NCBI RefSeq assembly: GCF_000688295.1
Contig: NZ_JHZF01000013.1
Coordinates: forward strand, 1,240,001 to 1,304,000
Origin: Pseudooceanicola nanhaiensis DSM 18065
GTDB taxonomy: Bacteria; Pseudomonadota; Alphaproteobacteria; Rhodobacterales; Rhodobacteraceae
Length of the DNA stretch: 64,000 bases
Reading direction: 5' to 3'
Position numbers and translations under genes: made by a program. The notes beneath the pieces are model-generated. The model had not been told where the DNA came from, ran no database searches, and saw only the letters and a program-made list of their open reading frames with translations. Each line of letters starts with the position of its first letter. Positions within the stretch are counted from its first letter, which is position 1. Below are positions 16,870 through 25,574 of the stretch, in pieces.

Positions 16870-17723
16870 ACCAGCCGGATGCGGCGCGAGGAATGCAGCT
16901 CCCGGTGGGTGACCAGCCAGACCGGGACCTGCACCACCGCGAGGTCGGGCAGGATCGCCTCGATCCCCGGCGTACGGGCCGCGATGTCGTCGGCCATGAT
17001 GCCGATGCCCAGCCCCTCGCGCACCAGCGCCCAGTAGGCGAGGCCGCTGTCGGTGGAATGGGTGATCTGGGCCGGCGCGACGGGGATGCCGCGCAGGCCC
17101 AGCTGGCGGGCGTAATCCTCGGCCGGACCCATGGCGATGAAGCTGGCGCGGGCGAGATCGGCGAGAGAGGCGGGCCGGCCGATGCGGTCGAGGTAGCCGG
17201 GGGTCGCGTACATCCGCGCCGTGCCCTCGGCGACCAGCCGCGCGGTCAGGTCCCCCTGGGTCGGCCGGACGTGGCGCAGCGCGATGTCGGCCTCGCGCCG
17301 GGTCAGGTCCTGCAGGTCGTTCGAGGCGATCAGCCGGATGCGGATCTCGGGCGCGGTCCGGGCGAGCGCGGCGAGGATCGGCGGCAGGGTGTAGGTCGCC
17401 ATCATGTCCGAGGCGGTGACCGAGACCTCGCCCGCGATCTCCTCGGACCGGCCGGTGGCGGCCAGCGAGAACCGGGTGGCGGCCTCCTCCATCGTGCGGA
17501 CATGGACCATCAGCTCGCGCCCCGCCTGCGTCAGGACGAGCCCGCGCCCCACCCGGTCGAAGAGCTGCACGCCGAGGCGGTCCTCCAGCGCCGCGATCTG
17601 GCGCCCGAGGGTCGGCTGGGTCTGGCCGAGCTGACGTGCGGCGGCCGAGAGCGATCCGGTCTCGGCGGTGGCGAGGAAGGCGCGGGCCTGGTTCCAGTCG
17701 AAGGCGGCGGCGGGCGAATTCAT
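16833..17723 (-). CDS. LysR family transcriptional regulator
   Basis: A 296-residue LysR regulator with the winged helix-turn-helix at residues 9-67 (FDWNQARAFLATAETGSLSAAARQLGQTQPTLGRQIAALE) and an effector domain that begins AGEVSVTASDMMATYTLPPILAAL. It is divergent from a methyltransferase gene with 92 bases between the starts, the usual arrangement for LysR regulators and their target, so it probably controls that gene and itself. The start at 17723 is preferred over upstream in-frame ATG codons because homologues begin near the FDWNQARAF helix. Confidence 0.88.
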   Translation of the reverse strand: MNSPAAAFDWNQARAFLATAETGSLSAAARQLGQTQPTLGRQIAALEDRLGVQLFDRVGRGLVLTQAGRELMVHVRTMEEAATRFSLAATGRSEEIAGEVSVTASDMMATYTLPPILAALARTAPEIRIRLIASNDLQDLTRREADIALRHVRPTQGDLTARLVAEGTARMYATPGYLDRIGRPASLADLARASFIAMGPAEDYARQLGLRGIPVAPAQITHSTDSGLAYWALVREGLGIGIMADDIAARTPGIEAILPDLAVVQVPVWLVTHRELHSSRRIRLVYDTLAAALSGR

Positions 17724-17735
17724 GCGTCCTTGTAT

Positions 17736-17770
17736 AACGCAGATGCAAATGCAGGCAATTCGTATGCGTT
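17736..17770. promoter_or_regulatory. Candidate LysR-binding region between divergent genes
   Basis: AACGCA at 17736 and TGCGTT at 17765 form inverted arms in an AT-richer spacer that also holds repeated ATGCA-like words. LysR footprints are usually long and dyadic, so this fits but is not specific. Confidence 0.3.
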
Positions 17771-17815
17771 CCCGTTTGGCGTAAGGTGGCGCCAACGCGG
17801 ATACGGAGAGATGGA

Positions 17816-18451
17816 ATGATCGGAGCGGAAAAATTCTGGGACGGGATGGCCACGCGCTACGCGGCGCGCCCGATTCCCGACATGGCGGCCTACGACGCGA
17901 CGCTGGAGCGGGTGGCGGCCTATCTCGGGCCGAACGACCGGGTGCTCGAACTGGGCTGCGGGCCGGGGACCACGCCGATCCGGCTGGCGCCCCTGGTCCG
18001 GCACTACGAGGCGACGGACATCTCGCGCGAGCTGCTGGCGATTGCCGGAGAGCGCGCGCGGGAGGCGGGGGTGGGCAACCTCGCCTTCCGGCAGGCGCGG
18101 CTGGAGGACGATTTCGGAGACGGGGCGTATGACGCGGCCATGGCGTTCAACGTGCTGCACCTGGCCGCCGATCCGGAGGCCGCGTTGCGGACCATGGCCC
18201 GCAGCGTGCGGGCGGGCGGGTATGTCATCACCAAGTCGGCCTGCCTGAAGGACGGGCAGGGCTGGCTGCGCCCGGTGCTCTGGGTGATGCAACGCCTCGG
18301 CAAGGCGCCGGATGTGCGTTTCATGTCGAGCGCGGAGCTCGACGCGATCCACGAGGCGGCGGGGCTGAAGATCGTCGAGACCGGCTGGTATTCCCGCAAG
18401 GCCGGCGCGCGGTTCGTGGTGGCGCAGAAGCACGACCAGCTGCCGGGCTGA
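17816..18451 (+). CDS. Class I SAM-dependent methyltransferase
   Basis: A 211-residue methyltransferase. Motif I is VLELGCGPGTTPIRLAPL, the motif II acidic residue lies in HYEATDISRELLAIAG, and later motifs are YDAAMAFNVLHLAADPEAAL and VRAGGYVITKSACLK. N-terminal KFWDGMATRYAARPIPDMAAYDATLER is typical of small-molecule methyltransferases in this family. The substrate is unknown. The start at 17816 has GGAGAG five bases upstream. It is divergent from a LysR gene, its likely regulator. A hairpin overlaps its stop codon and forms part of the repeat at 18442-18533. Confidence 0.88.
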   Translation: MIGAEKFWDGMATRYAARPIPDMAAYDATLERVAAYLGPNDRVLELGCGPGTTPIRLAPLVRHYEATDISRELLAIAGERAREAGVGNLAFRQARLEDDFGDGAYDAAMAFNVLHLAADPEAALRTMARSVRAGGYVITKSACLKDGQGWLRPVLWVMQRLGKAPDVRFMSSAELDAIHEAAGLKIVETGWYSRKAGARFVVAQKHDQLPG

Positions 18452-18533
18452 AACCCGGCCTGCCGCCGCGCGGGGATCGCGGTCTTTCTTCCGAAAGCGC
18501 AAGAACGATGCAGGCCGGGCTTGAGCCCGGCCT
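18442..18533. repeat. REPIN-like pair of inverted palindromes
   Basis: Two near-identical palindromic units face each other. The first, GCCGGGCTGAAACCCGGC (18442-18459) plus CTGC, overlaps the methyltransferase stop codon. The second, AGGCCGGGCTTGAGCCCGGCCT (18512-18533), is preceded by GC. The reverse complement of the second matches the first at about 20 of 23 positions, and 13-base outer arms (18451-18463 and 18510-18522) also pair with one mismatch. The element lies between convergent genes and can also act as transcript-end hairpins. Confidence 0.6.
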
Positions 18534-18563
18534 CTGTCCTGCGGTCTTCGCGATGTGTGGACC

Positions 18564-18914
18564 TCAGCGTCTCGAGGCGAGCTCGTCGAGCAGCCGGGTC
18601 ACCAGGAGGGCGCCGCCCGCGAAGACGAGCGACCGGCCCACGCTGTCCGACAGGTTGTCGGGGGCGATTTTCGACACGCCCTCGCGCGACTTGCGCGCGG
18701 CGCGGCGCCAGCCGTGGGTCGCGCTGTCGTCGTGCAGCGGCGCGGGTTCGGGAATCCGCAGCGCGCCCGGCTTCATCCGCCACAGGACGGCACCGGCCGC
18801 AAGCAGGCCGACGCCGAGCGCGACGGGCAGCAGCCGCTCGGCGGTGTCGGGGCGGTCGAGCTTGTTCAGCAGCGGAATGCTGTCACGGTTCGGCACGGGC
18901 AGCTTGGTCTTCAT
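18564..18914 (-). CDS. Small membrane protein of unknown function
   Basis: A 116-residue protein I do not recognise. It has a hydrophobic helix at about residues 25-44 (LLPVALGVGLLAAGAVLWRM), a basic soluble stretch (RRAARKSREGVSKIAPDNL) and a second, weaker hydrophobic segment near the C-terminus (LVFAGGALLVTRLL). Start at 18914 is supported by GGAGAGACCCG. It lies alone between convergent and codirectional genes. Nothing in the context suggests a role. Confidence 0.65.
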   Translation of the reverse strand: MKTKLPVPNRDSIPLLNKLDRPDTAERLLPVALGVGLLAAGAVLWRMKPGALRIPEPAPLHDDSATHGWRRAARKSREGVSKIAPDNLSDSVGRSLVFAGGALLVTRLLDELASRR

Positions 18915-19016
18915 CGGGTCTCTCCGTCGCGTCAGGGTCGGGTATGAAACCTCCGGCGGGCGCGCCCGGTTCCAACCCGGCCCGTGCGCCTGCGCGCGGC
19001 AGGCCGGCACGGGACA

Positions 19017-19047
19017 GACCGCGCCGGCGACGGACGCCGGCGCGGTC
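19017..19047 (-). terminator. Long perfect hairpin after frmA
   Basis: GACCGCGCCGGCG, a five-base loop and its full complement form a 13-bp stem starting 6 nt after the frmA stop. There is no U tract, so it may stabilise the 3' end or act with Rho. Confidence 0.55.
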
Positions 19048-19052
19048 CGGGT

Positions 19053-20183
<1,131 letters not shown>

Positions 20184-20325
20184 GGGGATGTCCCTCCTGA
20201 TGAGTTTGGCGGGGACCGTGGGCGAAAGGCGCCGGTTTTGCAATCCCGAAGGCGCCGCTCTGGACAGGGTTTCGGCAAAGGCGGAAGCTGCCCGCAACGC
20301 GTGTTACAGAACAGGAGATTTCGCC

Positions 20326-20595
20326 ATGAAGATGACCCTCGGGGGCGCGCTCGCCCTCATGGCCCTCGCGGGATGCGAGACGACCACGACCACGGTGTCG
20401 CAGCCGGCCGATTGCGGCGCGGCGGCGATGCAGGTCTACCTCGGCCAGACGTTCACGCAGAGCATGATCCCTCCGGGGGCGGAGCCGGTGCGGGTCGGCG
20501 GTCCGACGACCGCGATGACGGCCGATTTCAACCCGAACCGGCTGACCGTCCTTCTGGATGGCGAAGGCAAGCTCGAAGAGGCGAAGTGCCAGTAG
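20326..20595 (+). CDS. I78-family peptidase inhibitor-like lipoprotein
   Basis: An 89-residue lipoprotein with a lipobox LALMALAGC (Cys17). The mature part has the I78 pattern: an early Cys (PADCGAAAMQVYLGQ), GPTTAMTADFNPNRLTVLLDGEGKLEEAKCQ with the M-D-x-x-x-x-R-L-N/T-x-x-x-D segment and a late Cys for the disulphide. Related proteins (for example potato-inhibitor-like elastase inhibitors of bacteria) block serine peptidases; here it would sit on the membrane facing the periplasm. ATG at 20326 follows AGGAGATTTCGCC. Confidence 0.75.
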   Translation: MKMTLGGALALMALAGCETTTTTVSQPADCGAAAMQVYLGQTFTQSMIPPGAEPVRVGGPTTAMTADFNPNRLTVLLDGEGKLEEAKCQ

Positions 20596-20618
20596 GCTTG
20601 CCTTCGGCATGAGCATGT

Positions 20619-20649
20619 CCCATATTCGGGATGATTTTCCGGATATGGG
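20619..20649. promoter_or_regulatory. Inverted repeat, candidate operator of the XRE gene
   Basis: CCCATATTCGG, nine bases, CCGGATATGGG: 11-base arms with one mismatch, ending 10 bases before the XRE start codon. A weak promoter (TTGCCT, 16 bases, CATATT) would place the -10 box in the left arm, so binding would repress. Autoregulation by the XRE protein is the simplest reading. Confidence 0.55.
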
Positions 20650-20658
20650 ATTCGCCTC

Positions 20659-21207
20659 TTGGACGACCTCACCACGCGCCTGGCCGACAGGCTCCGCACC
20701 CTGCGGCGTGATCGGGGGCTGACCCTCGACGCGCTTGCCGGGCGGAGCGGGGTGAGCCGCGGCACCCTCTCGCGCATCGAGACCGGAGAGACCTCGCCCA
20801 CGGCCGAGGTCCTCGGCCGGCTCGGTGCCGCCTACGGCCTGCCGATCTCGCGCCTGATGCGGATGGTGGAGGACGCCGCGCCGCCGCTCGTCCGCGCCGC
20901 CGAGCAGGAGATCTGGGAGGATGCCGCGAGCGGATTCCTCCGCCGCGATGTCTCGCCCCCCGCCGAGGCGCTTTCCGGCCATGTCATCGAGGGGCGGCTG
21001 CGCCCCGGCGCCGTGCTGCGCTACGAGACGCCGCCGGTCCGGGCGCTCGAGCATCACCTCGTCCTGCGCGAGGGCGGGCTGGTGATGGAGGTCTCGGGCA
21101 CCCTCTACCGCCTGGAACCGGGGGATTGCCTGCGCTACCGGCTCGACGGGCCGACGGCGTTCCGCGCGGGGCCCGAGGGCGCGGCCTACCTGTTGTTCAT
21201 GTTGTGA
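20659..21207 (+). CDS. XRE family regulator with cupin-like C-terminal domain
   Basis: A 182-residue regulator. Residues 6-62 are a helix-turn-helix of the Cro/C1 type (LRRDRGLTLDALAGRSGVSRGTLSRIETGETSPTAEVLGRL). The C-terminal 80 residues form a small cupin-like barrel (HHLVLREGGLVMEVSGTLYRLEPGDCLRYRLDGPTAFRAG) likely to sense a small ligand. No in-frame ATG is available, so the start is the TTG at 20659. The GNAT gene begins 12 bases after its stop, with AAGGAGG across the stop, and the YdcZ gene follows, giving an XRE-GNAT-YdcZ operon. XRE-cupin regulators often control linked exporters and acetyltransferases. Confidence 0.85.
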   Translation: MDDLTTRLADRLRTLRRDRGLTLDALAGRSGVSRGTLSRIETGETSPTAEVLGRLGAAYGLPISRLMRMVEDAAPPLVRAAEQEIWEDAASGFLRRDVSPPAEALSGHVIEGRLRPGAVLRYETPPVRALEHHLVLREGGLVMEVSGTLYRLEPGDCLRYRLDGPTAFRAGPEGAAYLLFML

Positions 21208-21218
21208 AGGAGGTGGTC

Positions 21219-21737
21219 GTGGAGATCATCGAGATTGCACCGGCCGGTTATGCCGATCGGATCGAGGGGCTGACGGAGGTTCTGCACGCCTGCGTCCACG
21301 CGGGCGCCAGCGTCAACTTCATCCTGCCCTTCCCGCCGGAGGAGGCGCGCGCCTTCTGGACCGGCAAGGTCGCCCGCGCGATGGAGGGCGGCAAGCGGCG
21401 GCTCTGGATCGCCGAGGAGGACGGGCGCGTCGCGGGCTGCGTGATGCTCGACTGGGATACCGCGCCCAACCAGGAACACCGGGCCGAGGTGACGAAGCTG
21501 CTGGTGCATCCCGATTTCCGGGGGCGGGGCCTGGCGCACCGGCTGATGGCGGCGCTGGTCGGGGCGGCGCGCGGGATGGGCAAGCGGCTGGTGACGCTCG
21601 ACACCACCACGGGCAGCATCGCCGAGGGGGTCTATGCCCGGGCGGGTTTCGTCCCGGCGGGCAGCATCCCGAACTTCGCGCGCCATCCGGTCGAGGACCG
21701 GCTGGAGGGGACCACCTACATGTACCTGGCGCTCTGA
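21219..21737 (+). CDS. GNAT family N-acetyltransferase
   Basis: A 172-residue acetyltransferase. The core is LWIAEEDGRVAGCVMLDWD, then TKLLVHPDFRGRGLAHRLMAALVGAARGMG with the acetyl-CoA loop (R-G-R-G-L-A), and GVYARAGFVPAGSIPNFA. Such enzymes near XRE and exporter genes often inactivate a toxic amine, but the substrate is unknown. The GTG at 21219 is chosen because AAGGAGG lies five bases upstream (21207-21213). The stop codon TGA (21735-21737) lies in the first of three tandem 14-bp repeats that separate it from the YdcZ gene. Confidence 0.85.
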   Translation: MEIIEIAPAGYADRIEGLTEVLHACVHAGASVNFILPFPPEEARAFWTGKVARAMEGGKRRLWIAEEDGRVAGCVMLDWDTAPNQEHRAEVTKLLVHPDFRGRGLAHRLMAALVGAARGMGKRLVTLDTTTGSIAEGVYARAGFVPAGSIPNFARHPVEDRLEGTTYMYLAL

Positions 21738-21772
21738 TGGGGCCGCTCTGATGGGACCGCTCTGATGGGACC
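21731..21772 (+). repeat. Three tandem 14-bp repeats carrying a TGATG stop/start junction
   Basis: GCTCTGATGGGGCC, then GCTCTGATGGGACC twice. Each unit contains TGATG. The first TGA ends the GNAT gene; the ATG of unit 1 opens ATG GGG CCG CTC TGA, whose stop overlaps the ATG of unit 2, which opens ATG GGA CCG CTC TGA, whose stop overlaps the ATG of unit 3, the real start of the YdcZ gene. Because 14 is not a multiple of three, only the last ATG opens the long frame. Confidence 0.95.
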
Positions 21773-22214
21773 GGGGCCGTTCTTCGCGCTGGCCGTCCTG
21801 GCGGGGGCGCTGGTGGCCGCGCAGGGGCCGATCTATGCGCGGATGGCGCAGGCGCTCGGCGGGCCGGTGCAGGCGGCGCTGACGGCCTTCGTCTCGGCGG
21901 CCTGCGTGCTGGTGGTGCTGGCGTCCCTCGGCGGCGTGCTGCCGCGCGCGGCGGAGCTCCGGGCGCTGCCGCTCTGGGTCTGGGCCGGGGGCGTGCTGGG
22001 GATCATGGTGGTCGCGATCTCGACCCTCGCCGTGCCGAGGCTGGGCGCCGCGGGCTATCTCGTGGCGCTGGTCGCGGGGCAGATGCTGGCCGGCGCGCTC
22101 TATGACCGGGCGGGGGCGTTCGGCCTGCCGCAGAGGACGCCCTCGGCGCTGAACCTCGCGGGGCTCGCGCTGGTCGTCGCGGGGGCGCTGCTGGCGACGT
22201 GGCGGCGCGGGTGA
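21765..22214 (+). CDS. DMT family transporter (YdcZ/DUF606 type)
   Basis: A 149-residue membrane protein with four to five helices (FFALAVLAGALVAAQGPIYARMAQALG, AALTAFVSAACVLVVLASL, VWAGGVLGIMVVAISTLAVPRLGAAGYLVALVAGQMLAGALYD, LNLAGLALVVAGALLATW). The N-terminal G-A-L-V-A-A-Q-G-P-I-Y/N-A pattern and the A-x-x-L-V-A-G-Q-M segment match DUF606 small multidrug-like transporters that work as dimers or hetero-pairs. Substrate unknown. Translation must restart through two four-codon mini-ORFs or start directly at 21765, which has no good ribosome binding site of its own. Confidence 0.85.
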   Translation: MGPGPFFALAVLAGALVAAQGPIYARMAQALGGPVQAALTAFVSAACVLVVLASLGGVLPRAAELRALPLWVWAGGVLGIMVVAISTLAVPRLGAAGYLVALVAGQMLAGALYDRAGAFGLPQRTPSALNLAGLALVVAGALLATWRRG

Positions 22215-22271
22215 TTGACCTGTGGCGCGGCTTTCGCTAGGTCGCGGCCTTCCTAGACGGCGGAGGCATTC

Positions 22272-23177
22272 ATGGCGCGCAGGAAGAAGGGTCGCGACAT
22301 TTCCGGCTGGCTGGTGGTGGACAAGCCCGCGGGCTTGACCTCGACCGCGGTCGTGAACAAGGTCAAATGGGCCTTCGAGGCCAACAAGGCGGGCCATGCG
22401 GGCACGCTCGACCCGGATGCGACCGGCGTGCTGGCCGTGGCGCTCGGCGAGGCGACGAAGACCGTTCCCTACATCACCGACGCGCTGAAATGCTACGAGT
22501 TCACCGTCCGGCTGGGGCAGGCGACCAACACCGACGACGCCGAGGGCGAGGTGACGGGCGAAAGCGACCTGCGCCCCTCGGAGGACGAGATCAAGGAAGC
22601 GCTGCAGGGCTTCGTTGGCGAGATCATGCAAGTCCCGCCGAAGTTCTCGGCCGTGAAGATCGACGGGGAACGCGCCTACAAGCGCGCCCGGGACGACGAG
22701 GAGTTCGAGATCGCCGCCCGTCCGCTCTGGGTCGAGAGCCTGATCCTGATGGACCGCCCCGACGCCGACCAAATCGTGCTCGAGATGGTCTGCGGCAAGG
22801 GCGGCTATGTCCGCTCCATCGCGCGCGATCTCGGGGAAAAGCTGGGCTGCCTCGGGCATGTGCTGAAGCTGCGCCGCGTCTGGTCGGGGCCCTTCGAGGC
22901 CGCCGAGGGGATGACCTTCGAGCAGATCGAGGCGCTGGCCCGCACGCCCGAGCTGGACGAACGGCTCCTGCCGGTCGAGGCTGGGCTTCAGGACCTGACC
23001 GAGGTGAAGGCCACCGACGCGGGCGCGACCCGTCTGAGGAACGGCAATCCGGGGCAGGTCATCGCCCATGACGTCGAGTTCGGCGAAGAGGTCTGGGCGA
23101 GCCATGACGGCAAGCCGGTCGCGGTCGGCCAGTATCGGGGCGGAGAGCTGCACCCCTCCCGCGTCTTCAACCTGTGA
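22272..23177 (+). CDS. truB: tRNA pseudouridine(55) synthase TruB
   Basis: A 301-residue pseudouridine synthase that modifies U55 in the T-loop of tRNAs. The catalytic Asp lies in [25 protein letters not shown]. Other TruB marks are [24 protein letters not shown] at the N-terminus, [21 protein letters not shown], and [24 protein letters not shown] short C-terminal PUA-like end is present. truB is commonly next to rpsO and pnp, which occur here 1.7 kb downstream after inserted accessory genes. Its stop overlaps the GTG start of DUF1643 (GTGA). Confidence 0.97.
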   Translation: MARRKKGRDISGWLVVDKPAGLTSTAVVNKVKWAFEANKAGHAGTLDPDATGVLAVALGEATKTVPYITDALKCYEFTVRLGQATNTDDAEGEVTGESDLRPSEDEIKEALQGFVGEIMQVPPKFSAVKIDGERAYKRARDDEEFEIAARPLWVESLILMDRPDADQIVLEMVCGKGGYVRSIARDLGEKLGCLGHVLKLRRVWSGPFEAAEGMTFEQIEALARTPELDERLLPVEAGLQDLTEVKATDAGATRLRNGNPGQVIAHDVEFGEEVWASHDGKPVAVGQYRGGELHPSRVFNL

Positions 23178-23692
23178 CCGCGGCCCTCGTCGAGAGGACC
23201 CACGCGGCCCATGGCCTCCGCTCCCGCGCCGTCTATTCCGACTGCGGCGCCTACCGCTACCTGCTGGAACGGGAATGGGACGCCGGGACGGGCCGGATGG
23301 CCTTCGTCATGCTGAACCCCTCGACCGCGTCCGAGCTTGCCAATGATCCGACGGTCGAGCGCTGCGAGCGCCGGGCGCGGGCCATGGGCTTCGCGGCCTT
23401 CCGGGTGGTGAACCTCTTTGCCTACCGTGCCACCGTGCCCGCCGACCTGCGCCAGGCCGCGGCGCCCGAGGGGCCGGGCAATGACGCCGCGCTCGAGGCG
23501 GCCTGCGACTGGGCCGACCTCGTGCTCGCGGCATGGGGCGTGCATGGCGCGCATCGCGGCGCCGGTCCGGCGCTGGCGCAGCGGCTGCGCGGGCGGGGAC
23601 GGGCGCTGCATCACCTCGGGCTAACCCGGGACGGCCACCCGCGCCATCCGCTCTACGTGCCCTACCGCGTGGTCCCGCAGCCCTGGGTCTGA
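23174..23692 (+). CDS. DUF1643 domain protein
   Basis: A 172-residue cytoplasmic protein of the DUF1643 family. The marks are [54 protein letters not shown] (the typical MLNPSxAd...DPTxxRc core) and a C-terminal [24 protein letters not shown]. No biochemical role is established for the family. The GTG start overlaps the truB stop by four bases, so it is translationally coupled to truB. Confidence 0.9.
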   Translation: MTAALVERTHAAHGLRSRAVYSDCGAYRYLLEREWDAGTGRMAFVMLNPSTASELANDPTVERCERRARAMGFAAFRVVNLFAYRATVPADLRQAAAPEGPGNDAALEAACDWADLVLAAWGVHGAHRGAGPALAQRLRGRGRALHHLGLTRDGHPRHPLYVPYRVVPQPWV

Positions 23693-23774
23693 GCCCTTAA
23701 CCAGTTCGGCCGGATGGTTTTGACCGCCTGAGCCGCCGCGTGGGATCATCGGACCTCTCGCGCAGGGGGCTCAC

Positions 23775-24659
23775 ATGTTCATGCTGGCCGGATTGATGGG
23801 CATGATGCTCTTCGGGGCGTCGGTCTTCGTCGGTATCAAGCCGTCGGAGGACAGCGAGGACGAGCCGCCCCCCGAGCTGGAGGAGGACGGCGCCATCGCC
23901 GCCGGCAGCGGGCTGGAGGATCTGCTGTTCGGCACGCCGGGCGGCGACCAGATCGGCGGCTACGGCGGCGCCGACACCATCGCGGCCGGGCCGGGCGACG
24001 ATCAGGCGCTCGGGCAGGACGGGGCCGATGCGCTGGCGGGCGAGGCGGGACGCGACACGCTCTGGGGCGGCGACGGCAACGACACGCTCGACGGCGGTTC
24101 GGGCGACGACACGCTCTTCGGGATGCTGGGCGACGACCTTCTGCAGGGCGGCGCGGGCGATGACAGCGCGCATGGCGGCGACGGCGCCGACAGCCTCTCG
24201 GGCGGGACGGGCGACGATGCGCTGCACGGCAACCTCGGGAACGACACGCTCGACGGCGGGGCAGGGGCGGACACGCTCTTCGGTGGCTGGGGCGACGACG
24301 TGGTCTCGGGGCTGGACGGGTCCGCCGATTACCTGAACGGCGGCGGCGGGGACGACACGATCCGCGCCGGGGCAGCGGACGTGGTGACCGGCGGAGAGGG
24401 GCGCGACGTCATCCTGCTGGACGGGGAGGGGATCGCGGGCGAGGCGGCCGAGATCATGGATTTCCAGCCGGGGGAAGACAGCCTGCTGATCCTCTACGAC
24501 GACACCCTCGGCGCGGTGCCGGGGGTCGAGATCGTCTCGGTCGCCGGACAGGTGCACCACGTGCTGGTCGACGGCGCCCTCTGCGCGAGCCTCACCGGAC
24601 CGGGGGCGCCGGGGCTGGAGAACATCGCGCTCGTGGCACAGAGCCGGGTCGCGCCCTGA
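23775..24659 (+). CDS. RTX-repeat (hemolysin-type calcium-binding) protein with N-terminal membrane anchor
   Basis: A 294-residue protein. Residues 1-21 are one hydrophobic helix (MFMLAGLMGMMLFGASVFVG) followed by an acidic, Pro-rich spacer. Residues 45-205 contain about 14 nonapeptide RTX repeats of the G-G-x-G-x-D-x-L-x type (GGDGNDTLDGGSGDDTLFG and similar), which fold as a calcium-binding beta roll. The C-terminal 80 residues are a beta-rich domain (IMDFQPGEDSLLILYDD) like that found after RTX repeats in Rhodobacterales. Unlike type I secreted RTX proteins it has an N-terminal anchor, so it may be inner-membrane tethered and periplasmic. Function unknown. It lies between the truB pair and rpsO. 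Confidence 0.85.
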   Translation: MFMLAGLMGMMLFGASVFVGIKPSEDSEDEPPPELEEDGAIAAGSGLEDLLFGTPGGDQIGGYGGADTIAAGPGDDQALGQDGADALAGEAGRDTLWGGDGNDTLDGGSGDDTLFGMLGDDLLQGGAGDDSAHGGDGADSLSGGTGDDALHGNLGNDTLDGGAGADTLFGGWGDDVVSGLDGSADYLNGGGGDDTIRAGAADVVTGGEGRDVILLDGEGIAGEAAEIMDFQPGEDSLLILYDDTLGAVPGVEIVSVAGQVHHVLVDGALCASLTGPGAPGLENIALVAQSRVAP

Positions 24660-24842
24660 CCCCGCGCGTGACAGGGCTGGGGGTGCCAGCGGGGCCGGAG
24701 GGCGGAGATTCCCCCTTTCCTTCGCGACCCGGATCCCTTATGTGCCCGCAATCCGTCGCGCCCGATGCGTGGCGGCCCCTCCATGGACCCTGCTGGACGA
24801 CATCCCGGCTTGCGCCCGAAACCCTTTGAACAGGAGACCCCG

Positions 24843-25112
24843 ATGTCGATCACTGCCGAAGAAAAAACCCGCCTGATGAAGGAATACGCGACCAAGGAAG
24901 GCGACACCGGGTCGCCGGAAGTCCAGGTTGCGATCCTTACCAGCCGCATCACCACCCTCACCGAGCACTTCAAGGTGCACAAGAAGGACAACCACGGCCG
25001 CCGTGGCCTTCTGATGATGGTGGCACAGCGCCGCAAGCTGCTGGACTACCTCAAGGGCAAGGACGAGGGCCGCTACCAGGACCTCATCAAGCGCCTCGGC
25101 ATCCGCCGCTGA
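24843..25112 (+). CDS. rpsO: 30S ribosomal protein S15
   Basis: An 89-residue ribosomal protein, the exact usual length. [36 protein letters not shown], the [32 protein letters not shown] core that binds 16S rRNA helices, and the C-terminal [12 protein letters not shown] are all canonical. The start is the ATG after AACAGGAGACCCCG. An intrinsic terminator follows 25 bases after the stop, so rpsO and pnp are at least partly separated. Confidence 0.99.
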   Translation: MSITAEEKTRLMKEYATKEGDTGSPEVQVAILTSRITTLTEHFKVHKKDNHGRRGLLMMVAQRRKLLDYLKGKDEGRYQDLIKRLGIRR

Positions 25113-25137
25113 GCCTGTCCGGTCTGCAAGACCCCGA

Positions 25138-25161
25138 AGCGCGCCCCCGGGCGCGCTTTTT
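25138..25161 (+). terminator. Intrinsic terminator after rpsO
   Basis: AGCGCGCCC-CC-GGGCGCGCT forms a 9-bp perfect stem (loop effectively four bases) followed by TTTTTCGTTTT. It starts 25 nt past the rpsO stop. Confidence 0.92.
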
Positions 25162-25295
25162 CGTTTTCGGGCCTCCTCGACCGCGTTTCATGCCGATTCC
25201 CTTATGTTAACGCGCATCGAGATCTCTTTTCTCGCGTCATGATTGCACTATCTGTTGACTGACTGACGGGTCGGCCAGCGCGAGGAGGAGGTGTC

Positions 25296-25574
25296 ATGCC
25301 CTATGCCCGTTCTGTTGCGGGATACGATCTGGAAGCCCATTCGGGCGGGCTTATACTGCGGGCACGGAGCGGATCGACCGAGCATCGCCTCGACCGCGTG
25401 TCCGGCCTCGTCTACACGTTCTGCGACGGGCGGACCTCGAACTGCGAGATCGCGGGATATCTGGCCATGATCCTCGGCGACGCTGCGCCCGGCCCCAGGG
25501 AGATGGACCGGATCATCACCCGCCTGAGCCTGTTGGGACTGGTCGAGGTGCAGCCCTCCGCCTCTGCCGCCTGA
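25296..25574 (+). CDS. Orphan PqqD-like winged-helix protein
   Basis: A 92-residue protein resembling PqqD, the peptide chaperone fold (RiPP recognition element). A beta-rich N-terminal part (AHSGGLILRARSGSTEHRLDRVSGLVYTFCDGRTSNCEIAGYLAMIL) is followed by a helix and a final strand (EMDRIITRLSLLGLVEV); the order L-x-x-x-x-x-x-V-x-x-x-C-D-G-x-x-x-x-x-E-I-A matches the family. No radical-SAM enzyme, precursor peptide or other pqq gene is visible, so a cofactor role is not supported. It lies between rpsO and pnp, with AGGAGGAGGTGTC before the ATG and its own AT-richer promoter region after the rpsO terminator. Confidence 0.65.
   Translation: MPYARSVAGYDLEAHSGGLILRARSGSTEHRLDRVSGLVYTFCDGRTSNCEIAGYLAMILGDAAPGPREMDRIITRLSLLGLVEVQPSASAA

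Noticed and set aside
23950-24350. Regularly spaced repeats suggesting a CRISPR array
   Set aside because: They are degenerate 27-base units coding for RTX nonapeptides in a continuous reading frame, without spacers of unique sequence.
25113-25295. Inverted repeat CGAGA-N7-TCTCG in the spacer after rpsO as an operator
   Set aside because: Arms are only five bases long in a sequence rich in TCTC words; too weak to report as a site.
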